Of a stretch of 64,000 bases of DNA, positions 8,236 to 19,543 are shown piece after piece. Source of the DNA: Paractinoplanes deccanensis. GTDB taxonomy: Bacteria; Actinomycetota; Actinomycetes; Mycobacteriales; Micromonosporaceae. The stretch spans positions 1 to 64,000 of the forward strand of contig NZ_BOMI01000137.1 of the NCBI RefSeq assembly GCF_016862115.1, read 5' to 3'. A program made the translations under genes and the position numbers. The notes below the pieces were generated by a model, which was given only the letters and a program-made list of their open reading frames with translations, ran no database searches and was not told where the DNA came from. Position 1 is the first letter of the stretch, and every line of letters begins with the position of its first letter.

Positions 8236-9300
8236 GTGCTCCCCACCGATGCCGCCGACCTGCGTGCCCGAGTCGACAAGGCGCTCGCCGCCTTCCTCGC
8301 CGCGCAGCGCGACCGCCTGACCACGATCGATCCGGCGCTGGCGGAGGTCTCGGCCGCGCTCGAGGACTTCGTGCTGGGCGGCGGCAAGCGGCTGCGGCCC
8401 GCGTTCGCCTACTGGGGGTTCCGGGGTGCCGGCGGCGCCGACTCCGACCAGGTCGTGAGCGCCGTGGCCGCGCTGGAGCTGGTGCAGGCCAGCGCCCTGA
8501 TCCACGACGACCTGATGGACCGGTCGGACACCCGGCGCGGCGAGCCGTCGGTGCACCGGCGCTTCGAGCGGCTGCACACGTCGGCCGGCTGGCGGGGCGG
8601 CGCGGCCGCGTTCGGCGACAGCGCCGCCGTCCTGCTGGGCGACCTGTCCCTGGTGTGGTCGGACGAGCTGTTGCAGACCTCGGGCGCGGGGGTGGCCGAG
8701 ATCACGCGGGCGCGGCCGATCTTCGACGAGATGCGCACCGAGGTGACCGTCGGGCAATACCTGGACGTGCTCACCCAGGCGACGGCGGACACGTCCGTCG
8801 AGCGCGCCGGCAAGGTGGCCCGCTTCAAGTCGGCGAAGTACACGGTCGAGCGGCCGCTGCTGTTCGGCGCCGCCCTCGCCGGGGCGAGCGACGACCTGTT
8901 CGCCGCGTACTCGGCGTTCGGCCTGCCGCTGGGCGAGGCGTTCCAGTTCCGCGACGACGTGCTCGGCGTCTTCGGCGACCCGGCACAGACCGGCAAGCCG
9001 GCCGGCGACGACCTGCGCGAGGGCAAGCGGACCTACCTGGTCGCGGCCGCCTTCGCCGGGCTGGACGAGCCGGGCCGGGCCGAGCTCGACGCGGGGCTGG
9101 GCGACCAGGGCCTCGACGACGACGGCGTACGCCGGTTGCGCGACCTGATCCGCGCATCGGGCGCGCTCGCCGCCACCGAGGAGCGCATCGGCCAGCTCAT
9201 GGCCGACGCGCTGGCCGCCCTGGACGCGGCCGAGATCGACGACGAGGCGCGCACGGTGCTGCGCCGGCTCGCCGACGCCGCCACCCGCCGCACCGTCTAG
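8236..9300 (+). CDS. idsA: Short-chain polyprenyl diphosphate synthase (FPP/GGPP type)
   Basis: The 354-residue enzyme condenses isopentenyl diphosphate with allylic diphosphates. The first Asp-rich motif is DDLMD (residues 91-95) followed by RRG; the second is the variant DDVLGVFGD (240-248) followed by GKPAGDDLREGK, both binding Mg-diphosphate. GGGKRLRP (48-54) is the IPP-binding Lys/Arg stretch. The GTG at 8236 fits the family N-terminus. Product chain length is not certain. The syntenic mycobacterial gene is idsA2 (Rv2173). Confidence 0.9.
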   Translation: MLPTDAADLRARVDKALAAFLAAQRDRLTTIDPALAEVSAALEDFVLGGGKRLRPAFAYWGFRGAGGADSDQVVSAVAALELVQASALIHDDLMDRSDTRRGEPSVHRRFERLHTSAGWRGGAAAFGDSAAVLLGDLSLVWSDELLQTSGAGVAEITRARPIFDEMRTEVTVGQYLDVLTQATADTSVERAGKVARFKSAKYTVERPLLFGAALAGASDDLFAAYSAFGLPLGEAFQFRDDVLGVFGDPAQTGKPAGDDLREGKRTYLVAAAFAGLDEPGRAELDAGLGDQGLDDDGVRRLRDLIRASGALAATEERIGQLMADALAALDAAEIDDEARTVLRRLADAATRRTV

Positions 9301-9303
9301 GAA

Positions 9304-9654
9304 CTAGAAGCCCAGAGCCTGGGCTCGCCTCTTCACCTCGCGGGCGCGATGCCCGCCCAGGCCCTTGGCGGCGTTGCCGTCGAGCGCCTCGTCGGGCTCG
9401 TAGAGCCACCGCAGGGCCTCTTCGTCGTTGTACCCGGCGTCGCGCAGCAAGGTCAGGACGCCGGGGAGGTGCTTGAGCACGGTGCTGTTGGCAACGAGAT
9501 CCGCGGGAACGACGCGGACGTTGTCGCGCTTCACCGCGAGCAGCTGCCCGTCGCGAATCATCTGGTGCACCTTGCTGATCGACACACCGAGCTTCGCGGA
9601 CACGTCCGGCAGGTTGATCCACTCGGCCGGTCCGGCGGTTACGGAATCGCTCAC
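9304..9654 (-). CDS. Rv2175c-like DNA-binding protein
   Basis: This 116-residue protein starts at a GTG (MSDSVTAGPAEWINLPDVSA). Residues 12-50 form a winged-helix-like HTH (KLGVSISKVHQMIRDGQLLAVKR), then VLKHLPGVLTLLRDAGYNDEEALRWLY, and it ends HRAREVKRRAQALGF, a typical Rv2175c tail. In M. tuberculosis, Rv2175c is a DNA-binding substrate of the neighbouring kinase PknL. Here a PknL-like kinase lies about 0.9 kb away on the other strand, with a membrane protein between them, so the same pairing is likely. It converges on idsA with a 3-bp gap. Confidence 0.85.
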   Translation of the reverse strand: MSDSVTAGPAEWINLPDVSAKLGVSISKVHQMIRDGQLLAVKRDNVRVVPADLVANSTVLKHLPGVLTLLRDAGYNDEEALRWLYEPDEALDGNAAKGLGGHRAREVKRRAQALGF

Positions 9655-9690
9655 TCCTACAGCGTGCCAGAAGAGCGGAGAGACAACCCC

Positions 9691-10458
9691 ATGAGCCTGC
9701 TGCGCAGGACCCGTACGGAGCTGGCCGGCGCGTGGCGATCGCTGCGCTACGACATGGGCCGGGCCCCCGCCGAGCCGCCCGCGGACGGCCCGGACGTGAC
9801 GTCCACGGGGATGAGCACGTTCGGCGCCATCCCCGCTCTCGCCGAGGCCGAGCCGCGTCCCGTGCCGCACCGGCGGCCGAGGCGGGCGCTGGCGGTGACC
9901 GCGTTCGGCACGGTCACGGTGGCCGGGGCGGCGGGGGCCTACCTGGCGGTGGTGAACGGGCTGGGGTCGCTGCTGTCGGAGACGCCGGCGGCCGCGGACA
10001 CGTTCCCGGCCCGGCCCGCCGCCACCGCGAACGCCCGCGCCGCCGCGGGGCCGGCCGCTACCGGGCAGCAGCCCTCGATCACCACCCGGCCCGTCCTGCC
10101 GGCCGAGGCTCCGGCCGCCGGCACGACCACCGCCGGAGCGCCGCCGGCGCCGGTCGCCGGTGTCGGCGGCGTCACTGCCGCGACTCCCCCGCCACCGCCC
10201 TCGTCCGTGCGGACAATTCCGGCAAGTCCGATGCAGACGCCTCGGCGGCCCGGCCGGCCGGAGTGCCACTGCGCCACGCCGCCGCCCGTGCCGACCCCAA
10301 CGGCCCCCACGTCGTCGCCGTCGCCGACCCCGTCACCCTCGCCGTCGTCATCGACGACCGTCGAGCCGTCGCCGAGTGAGACGAGCGCCACTCCGGGCGA
10401 ATCGGTGGAACCCAGCCCGAGCTGGCAGGGCCGCCGCCACCGCCGGCATAACGACTGA
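9691..10458 (+). CDS. Membrane-anchored Pro/Ser/Thr-rich protein of unknown function
   Basis: The 255-residue protein starts at ATG 9691 behind the ribosome site gcggagaga. A short cytoplasmic N-terminus (MSLLRRTRTELAGAWRSLRYDMGR) precedes one transmembrane helix at about residues 70-95 (ALAVTAFGTVTVAGAAGAY). The rest is a low-complexity Ala/Pro/Thr/Ser extracellular region ending TPSPSPSSSTTVEPSPSETS and a basic tail. No enzymatic domain is visible. It sits between an Rv2175c-like gene and the PASTA kinase, divergent from the former by 36 bp. A cell-envelope role is suggested by context only. Confidence 0.65.
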   Translation: MSLLRRTRTELAGAWRSLRYDMGRAPAEPPADGPDVTSTGMSTFGAIPALAEAEPRPVPHRRPRRALAVTAFGTVTVAGAAGAYLAVVNGLGSLLSETPAAADTFPARPAATANARAAAGPAATGQQPSITTRPVLPAEAPAAGTTTAGAPPAPVAGVGGVTAATPPPPPSSVRTIPASPMQTPRRPGRPECHCATPPPVPTPTAPTSSPSPTPSPSPSSSTTVEPSPSETSATPGESVEPSPSWQGRRHRRHND

Positions 10459-10571
10459 ATCCTCTTTCGTCCGGGCAAATGTCCCGGTTGGCGACCAGGC
10501 GCGTACCCGTTTGGACTCAGCTATGACATCCTGGTCTGCCCCCACACGAAAGACACATACACTTCACGCCG

Positions 10572-12509
10572 ATGGACACCACAGTCGCCGACACGTTGAT
10601 CGGCACGACGATTGACGGCCGCTACCGGATCACCGGTCGCGTCGCCCGTGGTGGCATGGCGACCGTCTACACGGCCACCGACGAACGACTCGAGCGCACC
10701 GTCGCTTTGAAGATCATTCACCCGTCGCAGGCCACGAACGTCCACTTCGTCGACCGTTTCACCGACGAGGCCAAGACGATCGCCCGGCTCACCCACCCCA
10801 ACGTCGTCGCCGTGTACGACCAGGGCCGCCACCAGGGCCTGCCCTACCTCGTCATGGAGTACGTGCAGGGCCGCACCCTTCGCGACCTGCTCACCCAGCG
10901 GCGCCGGCTCAACCCGGTCGAGGCGCTGGCGATCCTCGAGCAGATGCTCGCCGCGATCGCCGCCGCCCACCGGGCCGGTCTGGTGCACCGCGACGTGAAG
11001 CCCGAGAACGTGCTCGTCGCCGAGGCGCCGAGCGGCGGCGTCGGCAACCTGGTCGACGCCGTCGTCAAGGTGGCCGACTTCGGGCTGGCCCGCGCGGTCG
11101 AGGCGAGCAGCGCCGACGACTCCGGCCAGCTGATGGCCACGGTGGCCTACGTCGCGCCCGAGCTGGTCACCGACGGGCACGCCGACGCGCGCACCGACGT
11201 CTACTCCGCCGGCATCGTGCTGTTCGAGATGCTCACCGGCCGGGTGCCGTTCGACGGCGACGACCCGGTCGCGGTCGCCTGGCAGCACGTGGACAACGAC
11301 GTGCCCGCGCCCTCCGGCGTGGTCAAGGGCCTGCCCTCCGTGCTCGACGACCTGGTCGCCCGGGCCACCCGCCGCGACCCGGGCGCGCGGCCCACCGACG
11401 CGGGCGCGCTGCTCGCCGAGGTGCAGACGGTCCGCGACGACCTCGGCGCGGCGAACGTGGAGACCGCGCTGCTGCGCCAGGTGCCCGCGTCGCGCACCGC
11501 CGTGGCCGACGCCACCACCGTGGTGCCCGCCGTCACCGACCGGCCCACCTGGGCACGCCTGCCCGGCCAGGCGCCCGCGCGCGGCCAGGAATACACGGCC
11601 GGCCGCGTCCCCCGCTCGCGCTCCCGCAGCGGCGGCGTCGACCGGCGCAAGATCTTCCTCTCGGCCGCCATCGCCCTGATGCTGATCGTGGTCATCGGCA
11701 GCACGTGGTGGGTCTTCCTGGGCCGCTACAGCGACGCCCCGACCATGGTCAACATGACAAAGGCCCAGGCCGAGCTGTACGCCAAGCAGAACGGCTTCGA
11801 CCTGTTCTACGCCGAGGGCCAGTTCAGCGAGAACGTCGCCAAGGACACGGTCGTCGCCCAGGACCCGGCCGCCGGCGAGCGGATCGTCCGCGGCGGCGCC
11901 ATCACGCTGACGCTGTCGCTGGGCAAGGAGCGCTTCGCCGTGCCCGACCTGGCCGGCCTCGAGCTGACCGCCGCGCAGGGCGAGCTCGAGCAGATGGGCC
12001 TGAAGATCAAGAAGGGCGGCCACCAGTACAGCGACACCATCCCCGAGGGGGCGGTGATCTCGTCGGACCCCAAGAGCGGCACCGAGCTCAAGCGCGGCGA
12101 CACCGTCACGGTGGTCACCAGCGACGGCAAGGCGCCCATCCAGGTGCCCGAGCTCGTCGGCAAGAACATCAACGACGTGCGCAACGAGCTGGCCGGCCTG
12201 GGCCTGCAAGCGCAGGAGCGTTACAAGGACAGCGACCAGCCCGCCGACACGGTCATCGCGCAGACGCCCAAGCCGGGCACCGGCGCGGCCCGCGACGACG
12301 TGGTGACCCTCGACGTGAGCAAGGGCCCGCCGCTGGTCACCGTTCCCGACCTCACCAACCAGCCCTGCCGGCAGGCCGAGGCGACGCTGCGCGGCATGGG
12401 CCTCAACGTCCATATCGACTTCAACGCCGACGCTTTCGTCCGCAGCCAGCAGCCCGGCGGCAACACCCCTGTCGCACCGGGCAGCGAAGTAAGGATCCAG
12501 TGCTTCTAG
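10572..12509 (+). CDS. pknL: Transmembrane Ser/Thr protein kinase with four PASTA domains (PknL locus)
   Basis: The 645-residue Hanks-type kinase has an N-terminal catalytic domain (about 17-290): the Gly-rich loop RGGMATVY, Lys47, HRDVKPEN (139-146), DFG (169-171) and APE (195-197). A basic juxtamembrane segment and one helix at about 360-383 follow, then four extracellular PASTA repeats to the C-terminus, which bind peptidoglycan or lipid II in relatives. The M. tuberculosis gene at this position, pknL, lacks PASTA repeats, so this version can sense the wall. Its stop overlaps the start of nfo by 10 bp. Confidence 0.93.
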   Translation: MDTTVADTLIGTTIDGRYRITGRVARGGMATVYTATDERLERTVALKIIHPSQATNVHFVDRFTDEAKTIARLTHPNVVAVYDQGRHQGLPYLVMEYVQGRTLRDLLTQRRRLNPVEALAILEQMLAAIAAAHRAGLVHRDVKPENVLVAEAPSGGVGNLVDAVVKVADFGLARAVEASSADDSGQLMATVAYVAPELVTDGHADARTDVYSAGIVLFEMLTGRVPFDGDDPVAVAWQHVDNDVPAPSGVVKGLPSVLDDLVARATRRDPGARPTDAGALLAEVQTVRDDLGAANVETALLRQVPASRTAVADATTVVPAVTDRPTWARLPGQAPARGQEYTAGRVPRSRSRSGGVDRRKIFLSAAIALMLIVVIGSTWWVFLGRYSDAPTMVNMTKAQAELYAKQNGFDLFYAEGQFSENVAKDTVVAQDPAAGERIVRGGAITLTLSLGKERFAVPDLAGLELTAAQGELEQMGLKIKKGGHQYSDTIPEGAVISSDPKSGTELKRGDTVTVVTSDGKAPIQVPELVGKNINDVRNELAGLGLQAQERYKDSDQPADTVIAQTPKPGTGAARDDVVTLDVSKGPPLVTVPDLTNQPCRQAEATLRGMGLNVHIDFNADAFVRSQQPGGNTPVAPGSEVRIQCF

Positions 12510-13477
12510 ACCGCCGTATCGGTTCACACACCAAGACGTCGGGAGGGCTCGCCAAGGCGGCCCTCCCGTACGTCGACGCCGCGGGGTCCGAGACCCTTCA
12601 GGTGTACGTCTCCAACTCGCGCGGCTGGGCCCTCCCGGCCGGCGACCCGAAGCAGGACACGCTGTTCCGCGACGGCTGCGGCGAGCGCGGCGTCCCCGCG
12701 TACATCCACGCCTCCCTGCTGGTGAACCTCGGCTCGCCGACGGAGCTGACGGTGGAGCGCTCGGTGGCCGTGCTGTCGCACGCGCTCGACCGGGGCAAGG
12801 CGATCGGCGCGACGGCGGTGGTCTTCCACGCGGGCAGCTCGGTCGACGCCGAGCACGACGACAAGGCGTTCCATCAGCTGCACGAGGCCCTGCTGCCCCT
12901 GCTCGACAAGGCGGCGGCCGAGGGCCTGCCCCGCCTGCTGGTCGAGCCGAGCGCCGGCGGCGGCCGCAGCCTCGCCTCCAAGGTGCAGGACCTCGGCCGC
13001 TACCTCGACGCGGTCGACAACCACGAGTGGCTCGGCGTCTGCTTCGACACCTGCCACGCCTGGGCGGCCGGCCACGACCTGGCCAGGCCCGGCGGCATGA
13101 CGGAGACCCTGGACGCCCTGGTGGCCACGGTCGGCCGCGACCGCCTCCAGCTGATCCACGCGAACGACTCGAAGGACGACTGCGGCTCCACCCGAGACCG
13201 CCACGAGACCATCGGCGCGGGCCGCATCGGCACGGCCCCCTTCGCCGAGCTCCTGACCCACCCGGCCACCCAGGGCGTCCCCGTGATCGTCGAAACCCCC
13301 ACCGTCGACCACGAGGGCCACGCCGCGGACATCGCCCTCCTCAAGTCCCTGCGCCCGCCGGCCTACTCCGCTGCGGCCTCGTCCGCCTCCGCCTCCTCCT
13401 CGTGCACCGGCGACGAGGTGAGCAACTCGAACTCCCAGCGCTCGGCCAGCTCGTCCCCCTCGTCGGCCTCGAGGTAG
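12500..13477 (+). CDS. nfo: Endonuclease IV (AP endonuclease family 2)
   Basis: This TIM-barrel DNA-repair enzyme cleaves 5' of abasic sites. It starts at a GTG (12500) behind aagtaagga, inside the kinase gene, implying coupling. Metal ligands sit in the expected motifs: HAS, VFHAGSS, VEPSAGG, FDTCHAWAAG, IHANDSKDDCGSTRDRHETIG and VETP. The family normally ends near ALLKSLRP; here about 40 extra Ser/Ala-rich residues follow to 13477 and lie antisense to the small acidic gene at 13363-13605. The extension looks like read-through after loss of the original stop. Confidence 0.88.
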   Translation: MLLDRRIGSHTKTSGGLAKAALPYVDAAGSETLQVYVSNSRGWALPAGDPKQDTLFRDGCGERGVPAYIHASLLVNLGSPTELTVERSVAVLSHALDRGKAIGATAVVFHAGSSVDAEHDDKAFHQLHEALLPLLDKAAAEGLPRLLVEPSAGGGRSLASKVQDLGRYLDAVDNHEWLGVCFDTCHAWAAGHDLARPGGMTETLDALVATVGRDRLQLIHANDSKDDCGSTRDRHETIGAGRIGTAPFAELLTHPATQGVPVIVETPTVDHEGHAADIALLKSLRPPAYSAAASSASASSSCTGDEVSNSNSQRSASSSPSSASR

Positions 13478-13605
13478 CTGCGCACCCGCACCCCGAGCCC
13501 CAACTGGTTCGCGGCCCGCAGATGCTCGGTCACGTCCTCGACGCTGGTCAGGTAGTGCGTGGCGATGACGTCGGGCTGCACGGCACTCTCATCAAGATCG
13601 GTCAC
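13363..13605 (-). CDS. Small acidic protein of unknown function
   Basis: The 80-residue protein (MTDLDESAVQPDVIATHYLT) reads as a normal globular sequence with high-GC codon use (VEDVTEHLRAANQLGLGVRVRSY then LEADEGDELAERWEFELL) before a very acidic tail. No family was recognised. It overlaps the 3' end of nfo on the opposite strand by 115 bp; of the two overlapping frames this one has the more protein-like composition, so the nfo tail is probably secondary. Confidence 0.6.
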   Translation of the reverse strand: MTDLDESAVQPDVIATHYLTSVEDVTEHLRAANQLGLGVRVRSYLEADEGDELAERWEFELLTSSPVHEEEAEADEAAAE

Positions 13606-13698
13606 CGCACCAGGGTACGAGCCTCACGACGCTCCCGCCGACTACGCCACCGGGGAGGGACACCGTCTCGAAGGACACTGTCTCGAGGAACGCCGCCA

Positions 13699-14008
13699 TG
13701 AGCGGCCTCGCCACGGTGAGCGGCCTCGCCACGGTGAGCGGCCTCGCCGCCAATCGACCCAGCTGCGACCAACCCTCCGTGACCGGCCCACCCTGACCGA
13801 CCCGCCGTCAACGACCGCCCTGACCGACACGCCCTGACCGACACGCCCTGACCGACACGCCATGACCGACACGCCATGAGCGACTCGCCCTTGACTGACC
13901 CGCGTAACCGCCCCGCCGTGAGCGACCCGCCGTTGAGCGACCCGCCGTTGAGCGATCCGCCGTTCAGCGATCCGCCGTTGAGCGATCCGCCGTGAGCGAT
14001 CCGCCGTG
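13699..14008. repeat. Cluster of three different minisatellites
   Basis: Three tandem arrays follow one another: 18-bp tgagcggcctcgccacgg (about 2.8 copies, 13699-13748), 14-bp tgaccgacacgccc (5 copies, 13821-13890), and 15-bp agcgatccgccgttg shortening to 14 bp (6 copies, 13921-14008). They share the element (tg)agcga/accga...cgcc, suggesting repeated local duplication from one ancestor. Frames through them encode only repeats such as NGGSLNGGSL. The whole stretch 13606-14154 has no supported gene. Confidence 0.88.
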
Positions 14009-14304
14009 AGCGATCTCTATCAGCGCCCGCCGTGAGCAGCCCCGCAGTCAGCGGCCCACCGAGGCAACCAGCCACGAAAGACCAGGTCCTGGAGGACGCC
14101 GCAAAGGCGCGAAGGCGTGCCCCGGAGCGCGCCGGCCCAAGCCGGTGAGGTGCCTCATATGATCAACTCCACGCGAATGTCGGACAAATAGCCCCATCTT
14201 CCATCAGACCCACCCCGGGACAGGGCGCCATCGACTTCTGTGATTCCTTTCCGCAACGCATTACTCGCTGCGGAGGGCTGTCTTGAAATTGGCATGATCG
14301 TTCG

Positions 14305-14335
14305 TTGGCATGTGACCTTCATGGTGCGAGATAAT
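14305..14335 (+). promoter_or_regulatory. Possible promoter of a leaderless ORF
   Basis: A ttggca element (14305-14310) and gataat (14330-14335) are 19 bp apart, in a locally AT-richer stretch. The ATG at 14341 begins six bases after the -10 box, where transcription would start, so a leaderless message would result. This is a sequence match only. Confidence 0.35.
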
Positions 14336-14340
14336 GGTTT

Positions 14341-14697
14341 ATGGCACAGCTCGGACTGCTCTCCAGCTCGCAAATCGCGGCCCTGCACGACCGCGCAAAG
14401 TCGCGTCGTTCTTCGCCGGCTCGGGAGGCATTCCGGCGCGACCACGCACTCGTCGGCGCTGGAGCCCGCGCAGCGGTGGCGCCCACTCCGCCGCGCAGGG
14501 AGCGCCAAGCAGCTCGGCACCGACGACGCCGGACGATTAGGTGCCGACAGCTGGCGACGAGGCAGCCGCAAACGCCAGATGATGAGGTGGCGACGGTTGG
14601 CGACGAGGCGCCGGCAACGCCTCGCCGCGAGACGCCGCCCGCAATGATTCTCACGTCTCCGCCGAAAGGAGCCGCGGCGGGCATCGCAACACATTAG
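14341..14697 (+). CDS. Doubtful small ORF, possibly degraded
   Basis: A 118-codon frame starts MAQLGLLSSSQIAALHDRAK and has a plausible -10 box just upstream. The first 35 residues look protein-like and helical; from about residue 36 the sequence becomes Arg/Ala/Pro-rich and low in complexity, and third-position G/C bias is weaker than in neighbouring genes, so the frame may be broken or not coding. No family was recognised. Apart from this ORF, 14155-14788 holds nothing I can support. Confidence 0.25.
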   Translation: MAQLGLLSSSQIAALHDRAKSRRSSPAREAFRRDHALVGAGARAAVAPTPPRRERQAARHRRRRTIRCRQLATRQPQTPDDEVATVGDEAPATPRRETPPAMILTSPPKGAAAGIATH

Positions 14698-14788
14698 TTC
14701 GGCCGGTCTTGCGGTTCTTTTATTACACAAATCAGGGAACGCCAATTCGGAAGAGAGGGTATGCGGAGGACATCTCCAGAACCAGAAG

Positions 14789-15292
14789 TCACATGCGGGC
14801 GTAATTGCTTGACGCCGGCCGAGTCGGGAGGAAACCGATGGCGTCGGCGTAATAGAGCGAACCCTCCAGATGAAACGCGATCTGCCGCGGCGACCAGCCC
14901 TCGCCGTCGCGGTGGTCGAGGGCGTCCTCGGAGGCGGCGCGCAGGCGCAGCTCGAACAGCTGGGCCAAGCGGGTGAGGCGGCTTCGTGCCTCGTCGAGGT
15001 CTTCGGGGGTGAAGGGGGCCAGGTCGGCGGCGGTGGTGATGGCCGAGGCGTGCCAGTGGTCGGGGATGGTGGGGGCGCCGGCCAGGCGGGCCTCGATCTC
15101 GGCCAGGTGGTCGATCAGGTGGTCGGTGATGCGGCGGATCGCCTTGTGCGGGGTGTAGAAGCGGTCGTCGACGGGCACCGGCGTGCCGTCCCAGGCCGAC
15201 CAGGTGGCGGCTCGGGACAGGCAGTCCTCGATCATGGCGGTGACCACGTCGGCGGGGTGGCGGGCGTCAGTCTCGGGGGTGTCGTCGTCCAT
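14789..15292 (-). CDS. DinB-like four-helix-bundle protein
   Basis: The 167-residue protein starts MDDDTPETDARHPADVVTAM. The spaced His residues in HLIDHLAEIEARL and IAFHLEGSLYYADAIG, and the predicted four amphipathic helices, fit the DinB/mycothiol-dependent enzyme superfamily, where three His bind a metal. The reaction is unknown. An in-frame extension upstream would only translate the repeat region at 15301-15490 and was not used. It lies downstream of threonine aldolase on the same strand. Confidence 0.65.
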   Translation of the reverse strand: MDDDTPETDARHPADVVTAMIEDCLSRAATWSAWDGTPVPVDDRFYTPHKAIRRITDHLIDHLAEIEARLAGAPTIPDHWHASAITTAADLAPFTPEDLDEARSRLTRLAQLFELRLRAASEDALDHRDGEGWSPRQIAFHLEGSLYYADAIGFLPTRPASSNYARM

Positions 15293-15326
15293 GGCCCCAT
15301 GAGAGCAGGCGAGAGCTTCGGCGCCC

Positions 15327-15490
15327 GCCGAAACGAAGGGCTCACCGAGGGAAAGGCCCGCCGACGACGCGAGGGGCGCGCCGAGGCAAAGAGCTCGCCG
15401 AAACGAAGGACCCGCCGACGCGAGAGGCTCACCGAAGCAAAGAGCTCGCCGAAACGAAGAACCCACCGACGGGAGAGGCTCACCGAAGCG
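15327..15490. repeat. 51-bp degenerate direct repeats
   Basis: A 51-bp unit beginning aaagagctcgccgaaacgaa is repeated at 15388 and 15439 with few changes and ends ctcaccgaagc; a more degenerate copy precedes it from about 15327. The period is a multiple of three, so a minus-strand frame through it encodes 17-residue repeats (FRRALCFGEPLAS-like), probably by chance. Confidence 0.75.
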
Positions 15491-15505
15491 AACGGCCCCC
15501 GCGCG

Positions 15506-16526
<1,021 letters not shown>

Positions 16527-16534
<8 letters not shown>

Positions 16535-17933
16535 GAAGCATCTCCGCGACGAGGAACGCGAGCTCGAGGCTCTGCTGGGTGTTGAGACGGGGATCGCAGG
16601 CGGTCTCGTAGCGGTCCGGCAGGTCGAGGTCTTCGATGCCCTGGGCACCGCCGAGGCACTCGGTCACGTCCTCGCCGGTCAGCTCGATGTGGATGCCGCC
16701 GGGGTGGGTGCCGAGCGAGCGGTGCACCTCGAAGTAGCCGAGCACCTCGTCGACGATGCGGTCGAAGTGGCGGGTCTTGTAGCCGTTCGACGACTCGTGG
16801 GTGTTGCCGTGCATCGGGTCGCACTGCCAGACGACCTTGGCGCCGGCCGCGTTGACCTTTTCGACGATCGGGGGCAGCGCGTCGCGGACCCGGCCGTTGC
16901 CCATGCGGCTGATCAGGGTGAGCCGGCCGGGGACGTTGCCCGGGTTGAGCTTCTCGCACAGCTCCAGCGCGGTCTCCGGCGACGTGCCCGGGCCCAGCTT
17001 CACGCCGATCGGGTTGGCGATGCGGCTGATGAAGTCGATGTGCGCGTGGTCCAGCTGCCGTGTCCGCTCCCCCACCCACAGGAAATGACCGCTCAGGCCG
17101 TACGCCCTGCCGTCGCTGACCCGGGTGAGCGCGCGGTCGTACTCCAGCGCGAGCGCCTCGTGCGAGCAGTACAGGCTCACCGTACGGAGGGCCTCGTTGT
17201 CGGTCATGCCGCAGGCGCGGATGAAGTCGAGCGCCCGGTCGATCTCGCGCGCGATGGCCTCGTAGCGCTCACCGGCCGGCGAGGCCCGCACGAAGTCCTT
17301 GTTCCAGTCGTGCAGCCCGTGCAGGTCGGCGAGACCCCCAGCGAGGTACGCCCGGAGCATGTTCATCGCGGCGGCGGAGTTCGCGTACGCCCGGATCATC
17401 CGCTGCGGGTCGGCCTTGCGCGCCGCCTCGTTCGCGTCGAGCGAGTTGATCAGGTCGCCCCGGTAGGCCGGCAGGCCGAGCGAGTCGGTCGGCGACGAGC
17501 GGGGCTTCGTGTACTGCCCGGCGACCCGCGCGACCTTGACGACCGGCATGGAGGCGCCGTACGTGAGCACGACCGCCATCTGGAGCAGCGTGCGCGCGTT
17601 CGCCAGCAGGTGGCTCTCGGTGTTGTCCGCGAACGTCTCGGCGCAGTCGCCGCCCTGGAGCAGGAACGCGCGCCCCTCGCACACCTCGGCGAGCTTGACG
17701 CGCAGCTGGTCGACCTCGTAGGGCGCGACGATCGACGGGACGTTGTCGAGCACCTGGCAGACGGAGGCGACCTCGTCCAGGTCCTCCCACGGCGGCATCT
17801 GCACGCGGGGCAGGCCGCGCCAGACGTCGAGGCCGAGTGCGGAGTCCTCGGCGGAGTCGGTGGACGGGCGGGAGGTCTGCAACGCGGCGTTGCCGACCCC
17901 CGGGTACGAAAGCTGATGCCACTCACGGCGCAT
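16527..17933 (-). CDS. aroG: Class II 3-deoxy-7-phosphoheptulonate (DAHP) synthase
   Basis: The 468-residue enzyme condenses PEP and erythrose-4-phosphate, the first step of the shikimate pathway. It starts MRREWHQLSYPGV and shows plant/actinobacterial class II features: LLQGGDCAETF, VVKVARVAGQYTKPRS, GEWR-like FLWVGERTRQLDHAH, VKLGPGT, ISRMGNG, WQCDPMHGNTHES, HPGGIHIELTGEDVTEC and YETACDPRLNTQQSLELAF. It corresponds to Rv2178c by position. A hairpin and a repeated leader-like element lie between this gene and the chitinase gene. Confidence 0.95.
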
Positions 17934-17951
17934 GACCGAAAGCCTACGAGT

Positions 17952-17983
17952 GCGGGGCACCGAGCTTGCGCCCGGTGCCCCGC
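17952..17983 (-). terminator. Hairpin between chitinase and aroG
   Basis: Perfect 11-bp arms gcggggcaccg and cggtgccccgc enclose a 10-base loop. It lies downstream of the minus-strand chitinase gene and 19 bp upstream of the aroG start, so it may end the chitinase message or act in the aroG leader. There is no clear U tract. Confidence 0.5.
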
Positions 17984-18007
17984 TTCTCACCTGAGGAGAT
18001 GAGCCGT

Positions 18008-18050
18008 CCAACCACCCCGCCCGCCACCCTTGGGCGGACTGAGGGCTGAA
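18008..18050 (-). promoter_or_regulatory. Leader-like element, copy 1 (upstream of aroG)
   Basis: On the plus strand this reads ccaaccaccccgcccgccac then ccttgggcggactgagggct. A near copy exists at 24471-24514 in the same orientation relative to a minus-strand gene. The ccgccc/gggcgg arms can pair. It ends just after the chitinase stop and 75 bp before aroG. Function unknown. Confidence 0.45.
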
Positions 18051-18051
18051 T

Positions 18052-19521
<1,470 letters not shown>

Positions 19522-19543
19522 TTCTGTCTCCTCGTGAACAGTT

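Noticed and set aside
13602..14075. A repetitive protein (NGGSLNGGSL) on the minus strand
   Set aside because: It only translates the 14/15-bp minisatellites; the frame depends on array phase and there is no ribosome site.
15293..15466. N-terminal extension of the DinB-like protein with 17-residue repeats
   Set aside because: It merely translates the 51-bp repeat; the internal ATG at 15292 starts the recognisable fold.
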